Shown here: positions 1-8,997 of the stretch, in pieces
Numbering within the stretch: the first letter of the stretch is position 1
How the letters are laid out: every line of letters starts with the position of its first letter
From: Mycobacterium yunnanensis
GTDB lineage: Bacteria > Actinomycetota > Actinomycetes > Mycobacteriales > Mycobacteriaceae
NCBI RefSeq assembly: GCF_025823185.1
Contig: NZ_JACKVK010000005.1
Span: 248,001 to 312,000 of the forward strand
DNA: 64,000 bases
Direction of reading: 5' to 3'
Made by a program: the position numbers and the translations under genes
The notes under the pieces: model-generated
Told to the model about the DNA's origin: nothing
Seen by the model: the letters and a program-made list of their open reading frames with translations, nothing else
The model's database searches: none

Positions 1-113
1 AACACTTCGATGGCGCAGCTCATCTCGAAGGGATTCGACCCTTCGTCGACCAGCAACGCGACCGCGTGCGGCCGACGACGCCGTGTCGAGGCGGCGTAGG
101 AATCTTGCGACAT
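1..113 (-). CDS. GlxA-type AraC regulator, N-terminal fragment cut by window edge
   Basis: The minus strand from an ATG at 111-113 reads open to the window edge. The 37 visible residues contain the string HAVALLVDEGSNPFEMSCAI, typical of the first strand and helix of the DJ-1/PfpI-like domain in GlxA-family AraC regulators. Those proteins are usually about 320 residues, with the AraC helix-turn-helix at the C-terminus, which lies outside the window. The gene is divergent from the cupin gene at 163, so the 49 bases between them should hold both promoters. The call rests on a short match and is moderate; the ligand and targets cannot be judged. Confidence 0.6.
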   Translation of the reverse strand, partial: MSQDSYAASTRRRRPHAVALLVDEGSNPFEMSCAIEV

Positions 114-162
114 GCAGCATTCCTACCACTTCCACGGTCGGTCGGTTCGGCCATAGCGTCGA

Positions 163-528
163 GTGATGAATCAGCGCATCACCCTTGCCGATGAACTCGA
201 GACGCTCACCGAACACTGGTCCCAACGTGTGGTGGCGGAAGCCAACGGCAACCTGTTCAAGGTTGCGAAGGGGATCGGCTCCACGAACTGGCACCATCAC
301 GACGACCAGGACGAGACGTTCCTGCTCGTCGACGGGAGTCTCGACGTGCATCTGCGCGACCGCGTGGTGTCGCTGCGTCCAGGCGACCTGTTCGTGGTGC
401 CCCGAGGGGTCGAGCATCGACCGGTGGCCACGACGGAGGCGCGCTTCTTGATCGTCGGTCCGTCGGTCACGTCGAACGCCGCCGGCGGCAAACCCGACTG
501 GAGCGGGCGCCACCTCGACGCCCGCTGA
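163..528 (+). CDS. Small cupin-domain protein
   Basis: This is a 121-residue single-domain cupin. The first cupin motif is visible as WHHHDDQDE (His44-His46, Glu51) and the second as PGDLFVVPRGVEHRP (His85 as the late ligand), so a metal site is probably intact. The start is GTG at 163 with an ATG one codon later; neither has a strong ribosome site. Small stand-alone cupins bind sugars, organic acids or metals and serve as enzymes or sensors; nothing here fixes the substrate. It is divergent from the GlxA-type regulator at the window edge, which makes it a plausible target of that regulator. That link is inference. Confidence 0.7.
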   Translation: MMNQRITLADELETLTEHWSQRVVAEANGNLFKVAKGIGSTNWHHHDDQDETFLLVDGSLDVHLRDRVVSLRPGDLFVVPRGVEHRPVATTEARFLIVGPSVTSNAAGGKPDWSGRHLDAR

Positions 529-550
529 TCGGCGCACGCCAATTCTAAGG

Positions 551-1294
551 GTGGTCAACGCCCTGGAGGTCGATGATCATCGCGACGTGGCAAGCGACGA
601 TGACACCTGGGTGAGTGCGTTCCTGACTTTCACCGACGACGACTACGACGCCGGACTCACGCTATGGAACGAGCTCACCGGATACTCGTTGTCCGTCGAC
701 GGCGGCTTCCTCAGTGCCCGACGGCTGAACTCAGGGCCTAGCGGCGTGCACCTCGGTGTACACGTCCCGGATGTCGGAACCGCCGTCGGCGAGGTCCGAC
801 GGCTGGGTGGCAGCATCGACGAAGGCGATGAGCGACTAGTGGGCCGATCCCCAGGCGGCCTTCCGTTTCAACTCGTCGATGATCGGAAGCCCGACACGTC
901 CGCGCCGAGCCAATGGCCCGGCGCACATACGAGTATGGTCGACCAGATCTCGATCGACATTCCGCAGGAGCACTGGAACAGTGAGTCGACCTTCTGGAGC
1001 ACCCTGACCGGGTGGGAGACGCAGACGATTCCGGGGCTGGACGAGTACGCCTTCCTCATTCGTCCACCCGGTGCTCCCCTGCGGATCATTTTGCAGAGGC
1101 TCGGCGAACCCACCGGTTCGGTACGCGCGCACATCGACTGGGCTGTGTCGGATCGCGCTGCCGAGACCGAAAGACACGTCGCCGCGGGTGCGCGGGTTCT
1201 TCAGGTGAACCCGATCTGGACCGTGCTCGACGGCGTCCTCACGTACTGCGTGACCGACCGTAATCCGGCGACGGGCCTGCACTACGAGAAGTGA
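551..1294 (+). CDS. VOC/glyoxalase-like protein with two tandem VOC modules
   Basis: The 247-residue product has two related halves, about residues 20-115 and 130-245, each with the beta-alpha-beta-beta-beta layout of VOC proteins. The first half has the strand WVSAFLTFTDDDYDAGLTLW; the second has STFWSTLTGWE and ends with YCVTDRNPATG. Mycobacterial homologues are annotated only as VOC-family or glyoxalase-like. The family covers dioxygenases, isomerases and metal-binding resistance proteins, so no reaction is assigned. The start is GTG at 551, 22 bases after the cupin stop, so the two genes are probably co-transcribed. Confidence 0.65.
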   Translation: MVNALEVDDHRDVASDDDTWVSAFLTFTDDDYDAGLTLWNELTGYSLSVDGGFLSARRLNSGPSGVHLGVHVPDVGTAVGEVRRLGGSIDEGDERLVGRSPGGLPFQLVDDRKPDTSAPSQWPGAHTSMVDQISIDIPQEHWNSESTFWSTLTGWETQTIPGLDEYAFLIRPPGAPLRIILQRLGEPTGSVRAHIDWAVSDRAAETERHVAAGARVLQVNPIWTVLDGVLTYCVTDRNPATGLHYEK

Positions 1295-1316
1295 GTCTTG
1301 CTCGACCGCGTGGGGT

Positions 1317-2282
1317 TCAGAGCGCCGCGAGGCGCCGGACCCGGTTGTCGAATGCTTGGCGCGACACCGGTAAATCGGCGGCCATTACCTCGAAACCGTG
1401 TGGGCAACCGGCGAAGACGTGCAATTCGGTGGGCACGCCAGCCGCGAGCAGGCGGCGGGCGTAGTCGATGTCTTCGTCGCGGAAGACGTCCAAGTCGCCG
1501 ACGTCGATGTAGGCCGGCGGCAGACCAGCCAGGTCCGCCGCGCGTGCTGGCGCAGCGTACGGGGAGACGTCACTGCCGCCAGCAGCGTCGCCGAGCAGCG
1601 CTCCCCAGCCCGTGACGTTGTCCTCGTAGTTCCACACCAGGAACTCCCGCGGAAGTTGTGGGTCGGGTACCACGGTGCGGTCGTCCAGCATGGGGTAGAT
1701 CAGCAGTTGCAGCGCGAGCCGGGGGCCGTTGCGATCCCTGGCGAGCAGCGCGACACCTGCCGCGAGGCCGCCGCCCGCGCTGTCGCCACCGACCGCAAGG
1801 CGCGTCGGGTCGACGTTCAGCTCGGCGGCGTGCGCTTCGAGCCATTGCAGCGCGGCGTAACAATCCTCCACCGGAGTGGGGTGGGGATGTTCGGGAGCCA
1901 CCCGATAGTCCACCACCAGGGCCGGCACTCTCGACCGCGAAACGTATTGCCGGACAACGATGTCGTACACCGGAGCCGTCGGCTCGAGGCCGACGATCAT
2001 CCCGCCGCCGTGAAGGTAGAGCAGCGCCGCGCTCGCACCCCCGTCCTCGACGGGCCGGTACCACGTCAGCGGTAGCACCGTCCCGTCGGACGCGGTGAGG
2101 TCGTACCGGCTCACCTCGACGTCGGTAGGAGCCTCCATCGACGATGCCAGGGCGGTGAACATCGCCGCGGTGTTGTCCCGACGCGTGGCGACGTCTCCCA
2201 CTGCGGGCTCGGGGGCAGAACCGGGGGGCGGCGCTGCAGCCATCAGGATATTGGCGATCTCGGTGAGTGGACTCAAGGGCAC
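1317..2282 (-). CDS. Alpha/beta hydrolase, hormone-sensitive-lipase-type esterase
   Basis: The 321-residue product has the two hallmarks of family IV (HSL-type) esterases: the oxyanion motif HGGG at residues 91-94 and the nucleophile motif GDSAG at 166-170 (Ser168). The acid is likely the Asp in DVFRDED and the base the His in CPHGFE near the C-terminus. Family members cleave short acyl esters or lipids in the cytosol. No signal peptide is seen. The start is GTG at 2282. The gene is convergent with the VOC gene, 22 bases apart, and stands alone on its strand. The substrate is unknown. Confidence 0.85.
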   Translation of the reverse strand: MPLSPLTEIANILMAAAPPPGSAPEPAVGDVATRRDNTAAMFTALASSMEAPTDVEVSRYDLTASDGTVLPLTWYRPVEDGGASAALLYLHGGGMIVGLEPTAPVYDIVVRQYVSRSRVPALVVDYRVAPEHPHPTPVEDCYAALQWLEAHAAELNVDPTRLAVGGDSAGGGLAAGVALLARDRNGPRLALQLLIYPMLDDRTVVPDPQLPREFLVWNYEDNVTGWGALLGDAAGGSDVSPYAAPARAADLAGLPPAYIDVGDLDVFRDEDIDYARRLLAAGVPTELHVFAGCPHGFEVMAADLPVSRQAFDNRVRRLAAL

Positions 2283-2382
2283 GACACGACACTAACCCCG
2301 TGCGCGCTCGGCGGTCCGACCAGGCGGGAAAATACCTACTGCAGAGCGGTTTTGAGCGACCCGCGCGCCGCGGGGTAATCCG

Positions 2383-2847
2383 TCACGCAGACTGCGGTAC
2401 CGGTGGGCAATCGTGAAAGTGCAGACAGACCGTAGTGCCGTCGAGACGGCCATTGACGGTGATGTCATCGGCAAGGGTGCGCATCAGCAACAGGCCACGG
2501 CCGCGGGACGATTGCGGCAGCGGAGGCTGATCCTCCACCCAACTGCCGTGATCGGTGATGCAGATTTGAACGGTGTGGGTAGGTGCGTCGTGGGTAGCCT
2601 GCAGCGTCACCGTTCCGTGGTGGTCATGGTCGCGGTAGGCGTGGTCGGCGCTGTTGGCCAGTGCTTCATAGGCGGCCAGGACGACGTCGGCGTGTCGTCG
2701 CCGGTCGAGATGCAGGCGCTCGGCCAGCCACCGACGAAGGGTGTCGGCGAGGTCGCTCACCGTTTGAGGGTTGGCTGTCCCGGTGCCGGTGAGGTCGCCG
2801 GTGCAGATCGGATGAGTCGGGTGAGTGACGACCATGGTTGTGCTCAT
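2383..2847 (-). CDS. RsbW-like ATP-binding protein (anti-sigma kinase or response-regulator partner type)
   Basis: The 154-residue product is a stand-alone histidine-kinase-like ATPase. The N box appears as ALANSADHAY, the G1 region as ITDHGSW and the G2 region as GRGLLLMRTLAD. There is no phospho-acceptor helix, as in RsbW/SpoIIAB and the short actinobacterial HATPase_c_2 proteins. Such proteins bind a sigma factor or phosphorylate a STAS-domain antagonist. No sigma factor is adjacent, but a STAS-domain gene lies about 29 kb away at 31850; pairing them would be speculation. It is downstream of the mycothione reductase gene on the same strand, separated by a short inverted repeat. Confidence 0.75.
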   Translation of the reverse strand: MSTTMVVTHPTHPICTGDLTGTGTANPQTVSDLADTLRRWLAERLHLDRRRHADVVLAAYEALANSADHAYRDHDHHGTVTLQATHDAPTHTVQICITDHGSWVEDQPPLPQSSRGRGLLLMRTLADDITVNGRLDGTTVCLHFHDCPPVPQSA

Positions 2848-2856
2848 ACCCGTTGA

Positions 2857-2880
2857 CGAGGCGTTTTATATATCGCCTCG
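2857..2880. repeat. Inverted repeat between mycothione reductase and RsbW-like genes
   Basis: Seven-base arms CGAGGCG (2857-2863) and CGCCTCG (2874-2880) flank a 10-base A/T-only spacer. On the minus strand it lies after the mtr stop and just before the RsbW-like start. It could be a terminator stem with a large loop or an operator; the A/T-only spacer is unusual in this G+C-rich DNA. Confidence 0.4.
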
Positions 2881-2904
2881 CCGTCGTAGGTGAGAATGCG
2901 CCAC

Positions 2905-4284
2905 TCAGGTGACCGACGGTGCGTCCAGGAGGGCGTTCTCGATGACTTCGGTGAGCGCTGGGTGTGCCCAGTAGGGGCGGTGTGCGAGATCCGCTGCAGG
3001 GATACCGAATTCGATGGCGACGACGAATACCTGGATGAGGGTGGCAGCCTGAGGCCCGATGACGTGCGCGCCCAGGATGAGTCCAGTCGTCGCATCGACG
3101 AGTACCTTGCAGAACCCGTCGTCATCTTGCATGGCCCACCCGTAGGCCACCTCCGAATACGCCGCACGCCCCACACGGTATTCGTCCTTGCGATCGCGAC
3201 ACTCGCGTTCGGTGCGGCCCACCGACGCCATCTGTGGCGACGCGAACACCGCCGAGGGGACTTCGGCATCGCCGATGGTGCGTAAGCGTTCTGGGTGCAG
3301 GAGGTTGTGGGACACCACCTCGGCTTCGCGGTTGGCCACGTGCTTGAGTGGGACTCCCTCGCTCACGTCACCGAGGGCGAATACGCCGTCTGCGCTGGTG
3401 CGGCACGATCGGTCCACCACGATGTGGCCGTCGTCGTCGACGTCGACGCCCGCCGAGGCCAGGTTCAGCCGGTCGCCGTTGGGCGTGCGACCCACGGCGA
3501 CCAGGAGTACGTCGGCCTCTACGGTGCTTCCGTCGGTCAGCAGGAGCTGAAGGTCACCTGCCGATCCCCGCAAGCTGCTCAACTCGGTACCGAGCCGCAG
3601 ATCGTGCCGTCCACGCATCAGCGTGGTGAACGTCGAACGGACGTCGTCGTCCTGCGGGCCGCCCAACAGCATGTCCGCGGCGTCGACGATGGTGATCTGA
3701 CTCCCCGCGGCGGCGAACACGTGGGCCAGTTCGGCGGCGATGTAACCCCCACCCAGCACCGCCAGCCGGCGCGGCACGGCGTCGATGCGCATGATCGTGT
3801 CCGACGTCTCGTATGGCAAACCCGACTTCACCACCGCTGCGGGTACCGTCGGGCGGCCGCCGGCGGCGACGACGACGCGATCGGCGGTGACTTCCTCCAC
3901 CTTGCCCTCGGCGTCGGTGACGGTGAATCGGCGCGGTCCCGTGAACGTGGCGTGACCGTCGTAGTAGGTGATGTTCTCCGACTCCTGCCGTCCCGTACGC
4001 CCGTCGTCGGAGGCGGCATCGGTGCGGGAGAACACCCGGTCGCGAACATCCCTCCACCGCAAGCCTTCTAAGGTGGCGTCGACGTCGAACTGCTGGGCCG
4101 CGTCGACCGCGTCGACGACCTCAGCGGTGAACGCCAACATCTTCGACGGGATGCAACCGTAGTTCAGACACGTACCGCCGGCGCGACGCTGTTCCACCAA
4201 CGCGATGCTCCACTCGGCCATCTCGTCGGTGATGACGCTGTTGCCGGAGCCAGCGCCGATAACGGCCAGATCAAAATGCGTCAT
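2905..4284 (-). CDS. mtr: Mycothione reductase-type flavoprotein disulfide reductase
   Basis: The 459-residue product matches the family length. The N-terminus has the FAD-binding motif IGAGSGN, then the redox pair in GGTCLNYGCIPSK (Cys39, Cys44). A second dinucleotide-binding stretch LGGGYIAAELAHVF follows, then the FAD motif SADGVFALGDV, and the C-terminal base is in HPALTEVIENALL. Mycothione reductase uses NADPH and FAD to reduce mycothiol disulfide in the cytosol. GSGN followed by a tight CxxxxC is typical of this branch rather than lipoamide dehydrogenase. The open frame continues upstream to 4746, but ATG 4284 fits the conserved start MTHFDLAVIG. It could be a paralogue rather than the only Mtr of the genome. 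Confidence 0.75.
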   Translation of the reverse strand: MTHFDLAVIGAGSGNSVITDEMAEWSIALVEQRRAGGTCLNYGCIPSKMLAFTAEVVDAVDAAQQFDVDATLEGLRWRDVRDRVFSRTDAASDDGRTGRQESENITYYDGHATFTGPRRFTVTDAEGKVEEVTADRVVVAAGGRPTVPAAVVKSGLPYETSDTIMRIDAVPRRLAVLGGGYIAAELAHVFAAAGSQITIVDAADMLLGGPQDDDVRSTFTTLMRGRHDLRLGTELSSLRGSAGDLQLLLTDGSTVEADVLLVAVGRTPNGDRLNLASAGVDVDDDGHIVVDRSCRTSADGVFALGDVSEGVPLKHVANREAEVVSHNLLHPERLRTIGDAEVPSAVFASPQMASVGRTERECRDRKDEYRVGRAAYSEVAYGWAMQDDDGFCKVLVDATTGLILGAHVIGPQAATLIQVFVVAIEFGIPAADLAHRPYWAHPALTEVIENALLDAPSVT

Positions 4285-4355
4285 GAGCCTTACTTCCCAG
4301 CAAAGGGACAAGGCTAAACCTGCGGCCGTCAAGGAAGCATCGGTCGCTTGGTCGG

Positions 4356-5249
4356 TCACGGAGTGGGCATCCCACCGTTGACGTGCAGCGTCTCTCCCAC
4401 GACGAAACTGGACTCCGCCGATGCCAAGAACACGTACGCGGGGGCCAATTCGGCGGGTTGGCCCCACCGTCCCAGCGGAGTCTGTCCGCCCACCTCGGGA
4501 AGTTGCTCGGTGGGTTGGCCGCCCGCGGTTTGCAACGGCGTCCACACCGGTCCGGGCGCCACGACGTTGACCCGGATGCCTCGGTCGGCGACCTGCTGAG
4601 ACAGTCCCTTCAAGAAGGTGTTGATGGACGCCTTCGTCATGGCGTAGTGGATGAGGTGCGGCGACGGTGCATAGGCCTGGATGGACGAGGAACCGATGAT
4701 GGTCGACCCGGGCGGCAGGTGTGGGATCGCTGCCTTGACGATCCAAAACATGGCATAGACGTTGGTCTTGACGGTGGCGTCGAACTCCTCGTCACTGATG
4801 TCCTCGATGCGTTCGACGAATTGTTGTTTCCCAGCGTTGACCACGACGGCATCCAAACCACCGAGACCGTCGACCGCGGTCTGGACCATGGATCGGCAAT
4901 GAGCGGCGTCGGTGACGTCGCCGGGAATCTTGACCACCTTCTGGCCGGCGGCGGTGACGAGTTTCGCGACGGCATCAGCGTCGGATTCCTCCTCGGCCAG
5001 GTAGGAGATCGCGACGTCGGCACCCTCGCGGGCGTAGGCGATTGCGGTGGCTGCACCGATTCCAGAATCGCCTCCGGTGATGAGTGCCTTGCGGCCTCGC
5101 AAGCGCCCCGACCCACGGTAGGTGTCGGCCCCGAGGTCGGCGGGGTCACGTAGACCCGAATCCAGTCCGGCTCCTGGCTGACTCACCTCTTGGGGCGCGA
5201 AGTCGGCATACATCTGACTGGGGTCGCGAAACGTGTACTGATCGCTCAT
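4356..5249 (-). CDS. SDR oxidoreductase, YghA / glucose-ribitol-dehydrogenase-like
   Basis: The 297-residue protein has the NAD(P) motif TGGDSGIG at 58-65, NAG in VVVNAGKQQF, a catalytic Ser in IGSSSIQAY and Tyr-Lys in YAMTK, ending in the usual FVVGETLHVNGG. The 50-residue N-terminal extension with PG and QP-rich sequence is characteristic of the YghA-like branch, often annotated as stress-associated general oxidoreductases. The start at 5249 is chosen because AAGGAG lies a few bases upstream on the minus strand; the frame is open further upstream but without support. It is 71 bases upstream of mtr on the same strand, so co-expression is possible. Confidence 0.85.
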   Translation of the reverse strand: MSDQYTFRDPSQMYADFAPQEVSQPGAGLDSGLRDPADLGADTYRGSGRLRGRKALITGGDSGIGAATAIAYAREGADVAISYLAEEESDADAVAKLVTAAGQKVVKIPGDVTDAAHCRSMVQTAVDGLGGLDAVVVNAGKQQFVERIEDISDEEFDATVKTNVYAMFWIVKAAIPHLPPGSTIIGSSSIQAYAPSPHLIHYAMTKASINTFLKGLSQQVADRGIRVNVVAPGPVWTPLQTAGGQPTEQLPEVGGQTPLGRWGQPAELAPAYVFLASAESSFVVGETLHVNGGMPTP

Positions 5250-5861
5250 CTTGACTCCTTGGTGTGCACGGCTCGTCGAATCCGTGGCGGTCACGACGAG
5301 GCTGGGATCGTCGACCCGTGATGACCCTGCACTGCCGATTCCGAACCTCACCCCGCGCGCCACCGATTAGGCAATACCACTCCAATAATGAGGCCCGTTC
5401 GTAATAGTTTGCGCGACAACGCTATCGGCCAAAGCCCTCCCGCATTGTCTGCGCGAGGAGATGAAGGTCACGCGGCGTCGCCGCCTGGGTAACGCCGCCG
5501 TGCGTGTGCCCGCGGCGCTCCAGGTGACGAACCCACCCGTGTCAGAAGTGCACCGACCATCGTCGATCCCCATGTGCAACAATATGATCCGATAAGGGAT
5601 CGGTTCTTGGCCCGGCTGATCGTTCGGCGTCGATCATCCCGGGTCTCTTGGTGATGGTGCCCAGCGCCCTGCAAAGACCGACCGGGTACGCACGCTTCCT
5701 GGCAACGTCACGATACGGCGAGGACGGTCCCTTGCCTACGTGAATTCATAGGTTGCCGATCAATGGCAAACCGCACCGGCGGGTCTAGGCGATCACCGAT
5801 TCGGGCTAACTGCACCCCAGCCCGATCACACGCGGGTCACCTGAAGAATTGGAGCCCCGCA
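5250..5861. other. 612-base intergenic stretch, no gene supported
   Basis: The stretch separates the SDR gene from a small secreted-protein gene. Short frames exist on both strands, including a 44-codon one at 5461-5595 preceded by GAGGAG, but none has a recognisable product. The region around 5570-5600 is relatively A/T-rich and may hold promoter elements. I see no RNA gene. Confidence 0.5.
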
Positions 5862-6089
5862 GTGAGAATGTCTCAGTCCGTTGCCGGCGCAGCGATGTTC
5901 GGCGGACTTTCGGTCGGCATCATGGGAGAAGCCGGATCGGCCTCCGCCGAACCGATGCCGCCGCCGCCCCCCTACGCCCCTCCGCGGCCCGTCGACCCGA
6001 TCTGGGCTGACGGAAACCCGCAGATCTGGGACCGGGGTTGGAACCACTGGGGAGTGTGGCTGAACGGCGTCTTCGTTCCCACGTTCTGA
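5862..6089 (+). CDS. Small secreted Trp/Pro-rich mycobacterial protein
   Basis: From GTG 5862 (GGAG seven bases upstream) the product is 75 residues: a hydrophobic signal-like segment SVAGAAMFGGLSVGIMGEAG, an AxA-type cleavage region (ASAEP), a proline run, then a compact tail WADGNPQIWDRGWNHWGVWL. Small exported proteins with this NPQIW/HWGVWLNG ending are common in mycobacteria and have no known function. An alternative ATG lies at 5868. The longer frame from 5763 would add a charged leader without a ribosome site and would bury the signal peptide. It is followed by a strong hairpin and is convergent with the large regulator gene. Confidence 0.7.
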   Translation: MRMSQSVAGAAMFGGLSVGIMGEAGSASAEPMPPPPPYAPPRPVDPIWADGNPQIWDRGWNHWGVWLNGVFVPTF

Positions 6090-6103
6090 CGGCCGCCTCG
6101 CGC

Positions 6104-6138
6104 AACGGCCACCGCGGCATCACGCTGCGGTGGCCGTT
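6104..6138. terminator. Hairpin terminator between convergent genes
   Basis: Perfect 12-base arms AACGGCCACCGC (6104-6115) and GCGGTGGCCGTT (6127-6138) enclose an 11-base loop. The hairpin lies between the stops of the secreted-protein gene and the AfsR-type gene, so it probably ends transcription from both sides. There is no clear U tract, as is common in mycobacteria. Confidence 0.7.
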
Positions 6139-6145
6139 CCGCAAG

Positions 6146-8971
6146 CTAATCCACGGCGAGGACGTCGGCGAGTTGCCACGTCTCGCCGTTTTGCCAGGCT
6201 TCTTCGAAAACGCTGGGCAACAACGACTTTCGGGTCGTCGCCAGTAGATCAGCGGTTACGGGTCGGCGCGGCCACACCATGGCGGCCCGTCGGGTGTGCG
6301 CGCGTGCGGCGGCGTAGAGTCGCGCAGCCTGTTGGTGGGAGCCTCGTTGGGTTTCGTAGTTGGCGCGGTTTTCGATGAACATTCCTGCAGACGACGTTCC
6401 GCCGGCGGCCAGGTGCGCTTGCATGACCCTGCGCACCCAGACGATGCCACGCTCGGGATCGTCGTGCAGCACCGCGGCCGTCATGGGGGTGGCTGCGCTC
6501 AGCCAGGCGGCAGCATCATTGCCGACGAGGACGGCGGCGTCGTGCAACTCCTCGGCCCGTGCGGCCGCTGCGGCCAGTCCGCCGCCCAGCGCGGTCACAC
6601 TGCAGGCCTGGATGTCGGCGAACAGTTGCAGCTCGGGGTCGGTACTGCGGGCCGCGAGCTGCTGCAGCGCCGCGTGGACCTCGGTGATCAGCTCGACGTC
6701 GGGGTGCACCCAGAGCGCGGCGCCCAGGATGACGAGACTCTCGCCGACGTCGACCAGAGCGTCGTCCGGGAGTGCACCCAACCGCCCAAGCGCCTCCCCA
6801 ACAAGGGGCCGCGCCGACTCGACGCGTCCTTGCGCCGCGAAAGCCGACGCCAGCGCCACGGTCGCCGCCGTCCAGTCGGCGCGGTGGTGCCCGTCGGCGG
6901 CGTCGCGGGCCAGGCCCAACCACCGTGCGCCCTCGGTGATTCGGGCTCGGAAGTACCAATAGAAGCCCAGCGGCGCGCACAGCCGGGCCGCACCGGGATC
7001 CGCGCGGTTCAGCAGCATGCCGGCCAAGCTGGCTCGCACCGTCGCGTCGTCGTCGTCGAGCGCGTCGAACCACGCGTGCTCACCGGCCCTCCCCAGTCGT
7101 GGGCGCGACGCGATGAGCTGCGCGGTCCACTGATCGCGGCGCTCGGCTGCAGAGTCGGCGTCATCGTGTTCCCGCAGTGTGTGCGCGGCGTGGGCGCGGA
7201 CGGTGGCGAGCTGACGAAACACGGTGTGGCCACTGGGCTCACGGGTGGCCGTCGACGTCAGCATCGAGTGGTGCACCAGCGTCGCCAGCGCGTCGTCGAC
7301 CTCTGCCGCGGCGAGGTCACCCGCCACCGCTGTCGCTGCAGCCGTGGTGAACGACCCCGGCAGGACCGCGAGACGACGGTGCACCAGCGCTGCGACCGAG
7401 TCGAGCGCGGCGTGGCTCGAGTCGATCGCCGACCGCAACGTCTCGCGGTGACCGGTGCGACCCCACGCGCCGACGTCGGCCTGGGACTGCTTCCGGACGT
7501 CGTGCAGACTGTGGCTGCGGGCACGGGCCGCGGCGAGTTCGATGGCCAGCGGCAAGCCGTCGACGGCGGCGCAGATGTCGCCGGCGGCCGCGCGCACCTC
7601 GTCGTCGATGGCAAGCGCAGGGTCCACCCGGCGCAGCCGGTCGAGGAACAGCTGCACCGCCGGCCCGTCGCGAGAGGTTTCGGGCGATCCCGAAATGGCC
7701 AGGGGCGCAACGGTCCACGTTACCTCGACGTCGACGTCCAAGGGTGTGCGGCTGGTGGCCAGCAGCGTGCAGCGCCCGTCACCATGGCCCAGCACAGCTG
7801 TTGCGAGGGTCGCCACTGCCGCCACGACGTGCTCGCAGTTGTCGAGAACGATGAGCACGTCACGGCCGCGGCCGTAGTGCGCAAGGTCTTCTAGTGGGGT
7901 GGAGGCTGGCGAGGACGCAATACCCAGGGTCGACACGACCGCGTCGACCACCAGCGCGGTGTCGGTCACCGCGGCCAGGTCGACGAACCAGACGCCGTCG
8001 GGAAAGCGTCCGGCGGCGGCGCGACCGACCTCGACGGCCAGTCGTGTCTTCCCGATGCCGGCAGCTCCGGTCAGGGTGACCAATGCGTTCGACTCGAGCA
8101 GGGCGCTCACCTGGGCTAGATCGCTCTCACGCCCCGCCAACGGAGTCAGGGTTGCCGGAAGGTGAACGTGGTTGAGCGACAGCACGATCGGAGCGGCCCG
8201 CGGTGTGCCGGCGAGGCTGGAGTCCTGGTCGAGAATTCGAGCATGCAGATCGCGTAGTTCGGGACCGGGTTCGGTGCCCAGTTCGTCCACGAGCACCGCG
8301 CGGGTCCGTTGGAACACGGCCAGCGCCTCCTCCGCGCGGCCACCGCGGTAGAGCGCCAGCATCTGCTGGGCCCGCAGCCGCTCCCGGAACGGCGCGTCGG
8401 CGACCATCGTCTCGAGGTCGGCCAGCGCCTGCTCGAATCGGCCGGCAGCGATCAGCGCGTCGAGGCGGATCTCTCCGATGTGGCGGCGCAGTTCCTCCAG
8501 GCGTGCGACAGCGGGTTGCGCCCATGACTGCTCGCCAAGGGCGCCATAAGGCTGACCGCGCCACAGCTGCAGCGCCTCCTCGGCGCGGGCGATCGCGGCC
8601 TCGGCTCGTCCGGCGGCGAATAGGTCACCGGCGTCGCGGCCGATCTGTCCGAACGACAGCGAGTCAACCGCGTGACCGTCGGCAACCAGGCGGTAGCCGG
8701 TGTTCTCGTTGACGAGCACGGCCGGCGGTTGTCGTTGCCCGCGGTGCGGTTCGAGCAGTTGCCGCAATCGCCATACGTGTGACTCCAGCGTCGACACCGT
8801 CGCGTCGGTGGCGCGGTCCCCCCATGTGGCATCGAGTAGCGCCTGCACCGACACCCGTTCGTTGACGTTGATCACGAGCAAGGCGAGGATCGCCGCCGCC
8901 CGCGAGCCGGCCACCGGACGGTCGACCCCGTCCACGGTCACCGTCAACGCGCCGAGGTCACGCACTCGCAT
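6146..8971 (-). CDS. AfsR/SARP-type regulator: OmpR-like HTH, BTAD, NB-ARC ATPase, TPR-like C-terminus
   Basis: The 941-residue protein starts with a winged-helix region (about 1-95), followed by a bacterial transcriptional activation domain (about 95-245, ending LGTEPGPELRDLHARIL). A STAND-type ATPase follows with P-loop GAAGIGKT at 302-309 and Walker B-like VLIVLDNCEH. The rest is helical, TPR-like sequence. No C-terminal LuxR helix is seen. Such proteins activate nearby genes through direct repeats phased at 11 bp. ATG 8971 is chosen because MRVRDLGALTVTVDG is the canonical SARP beginning, although the frame is open to 9181. It is divergent from a tautomerase gene, with three 11-bp-phased repeats between them. 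Confidence 0.88.
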   Translation of the reverse strand: MRVRDLGALTVTVDGVDRPVAGSRAAAILALLVINVNERVSVQALLDATWGDRATDATVSTLESHVWRLRQLLEPHRGQRQPPAVLVNENTGYRLVADGHAVDSLSFGQIGRDAGDLFAAGRAEAAIARAEEALQLWRGQPYGALGEQSWAQPAVARLEELRRHIGEIRLDALIAAGRFEQALADLETMVADAPFRERLRAQQMLALYRGGRAEEALAVFQRTRAVLVDELGTEPGPELRDLHARILDQDSSLAGTPRAAPIVLSLNHVHLPATLTPLAGRESDLAQVSALLESNALVTLTGAAGIGKTRLAVEVGRAAAGRFPDGVWFVDLAAVTDTALVVDAVVSTLGIASSPASTPLEDLAHYGRGRDVLIVLDNCEHVVAAVATLATAVLGHGDGRCTLLATSRTPLDVDVEVTWTVAPLAISGSPETSRDGPAVQLFLDRLRRVDPALAIDDEVRAAAGDICAAVDGLPLAIELAAARARSHSLHDVRKQSQADVGAWGRTGHRETLRSAIDSSHAALDSVAALVHRRLAVLPGSFTTAAATAVAGDLAAAEVDDALATLVHHSMLTSTATREPSGHTVFRQLATVRAHAAHTLREHDDADSAAERRDQWTAQLIASRPRLGRAGEHAWFDALDDDDATVRASLAGMLLNRADPGAARLCAPLGFYWYFRARITEGARWLGLARDAADGHHRADWTAATVALASAFAAQGRVESARPLVGEALGRLGALPDDALVDVGESLVILGAALWVHPDVELITEVHAALQQLAARSTDPELQLFADIQACSVTALGGGLAAAAARAEELHDAAVLVGNDAAAWLSAATPMTAAVLHDDPERGIVWVRRVMQAHLAAGGTSSAGMFIENRANYETQRGSHQQAARLYAAARAHTRRAAMVWPRRPVTADLLATTRKSLLPSVFEEAWQNGETWQLADVLAVD

Positions 8972-8997
8972 GCTCTCGAACCTAGCGGCGAGCGAGG

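Noticed and set aside
3295..4071. Long plus-strand open frame opposite the mtr gene
   Set aside because: It mirrors codon bias of mtr on the other strand and shows no family motif; mtr has complete flavoprotein motifs.
4285..4746. Upstream extension of the mtr frame
   Set aside because: It overlaps the SDR gene and the family start MTHFDLAVIG is at 4284.
5461..5595. 44-codon frame with GAGGAG upstream
   Set aside because: Product is Arg/Val/Pro-rich with no recognisable features; a ribosome-like site alone is not enough.
6296..7894. 532-codon plus-strand frame opposite the AfsR-type gene
   Set aside because: It is a shadow of the high-GC third positions of the regulator gene; composition is Arg/Gly/Val-rich without domains.
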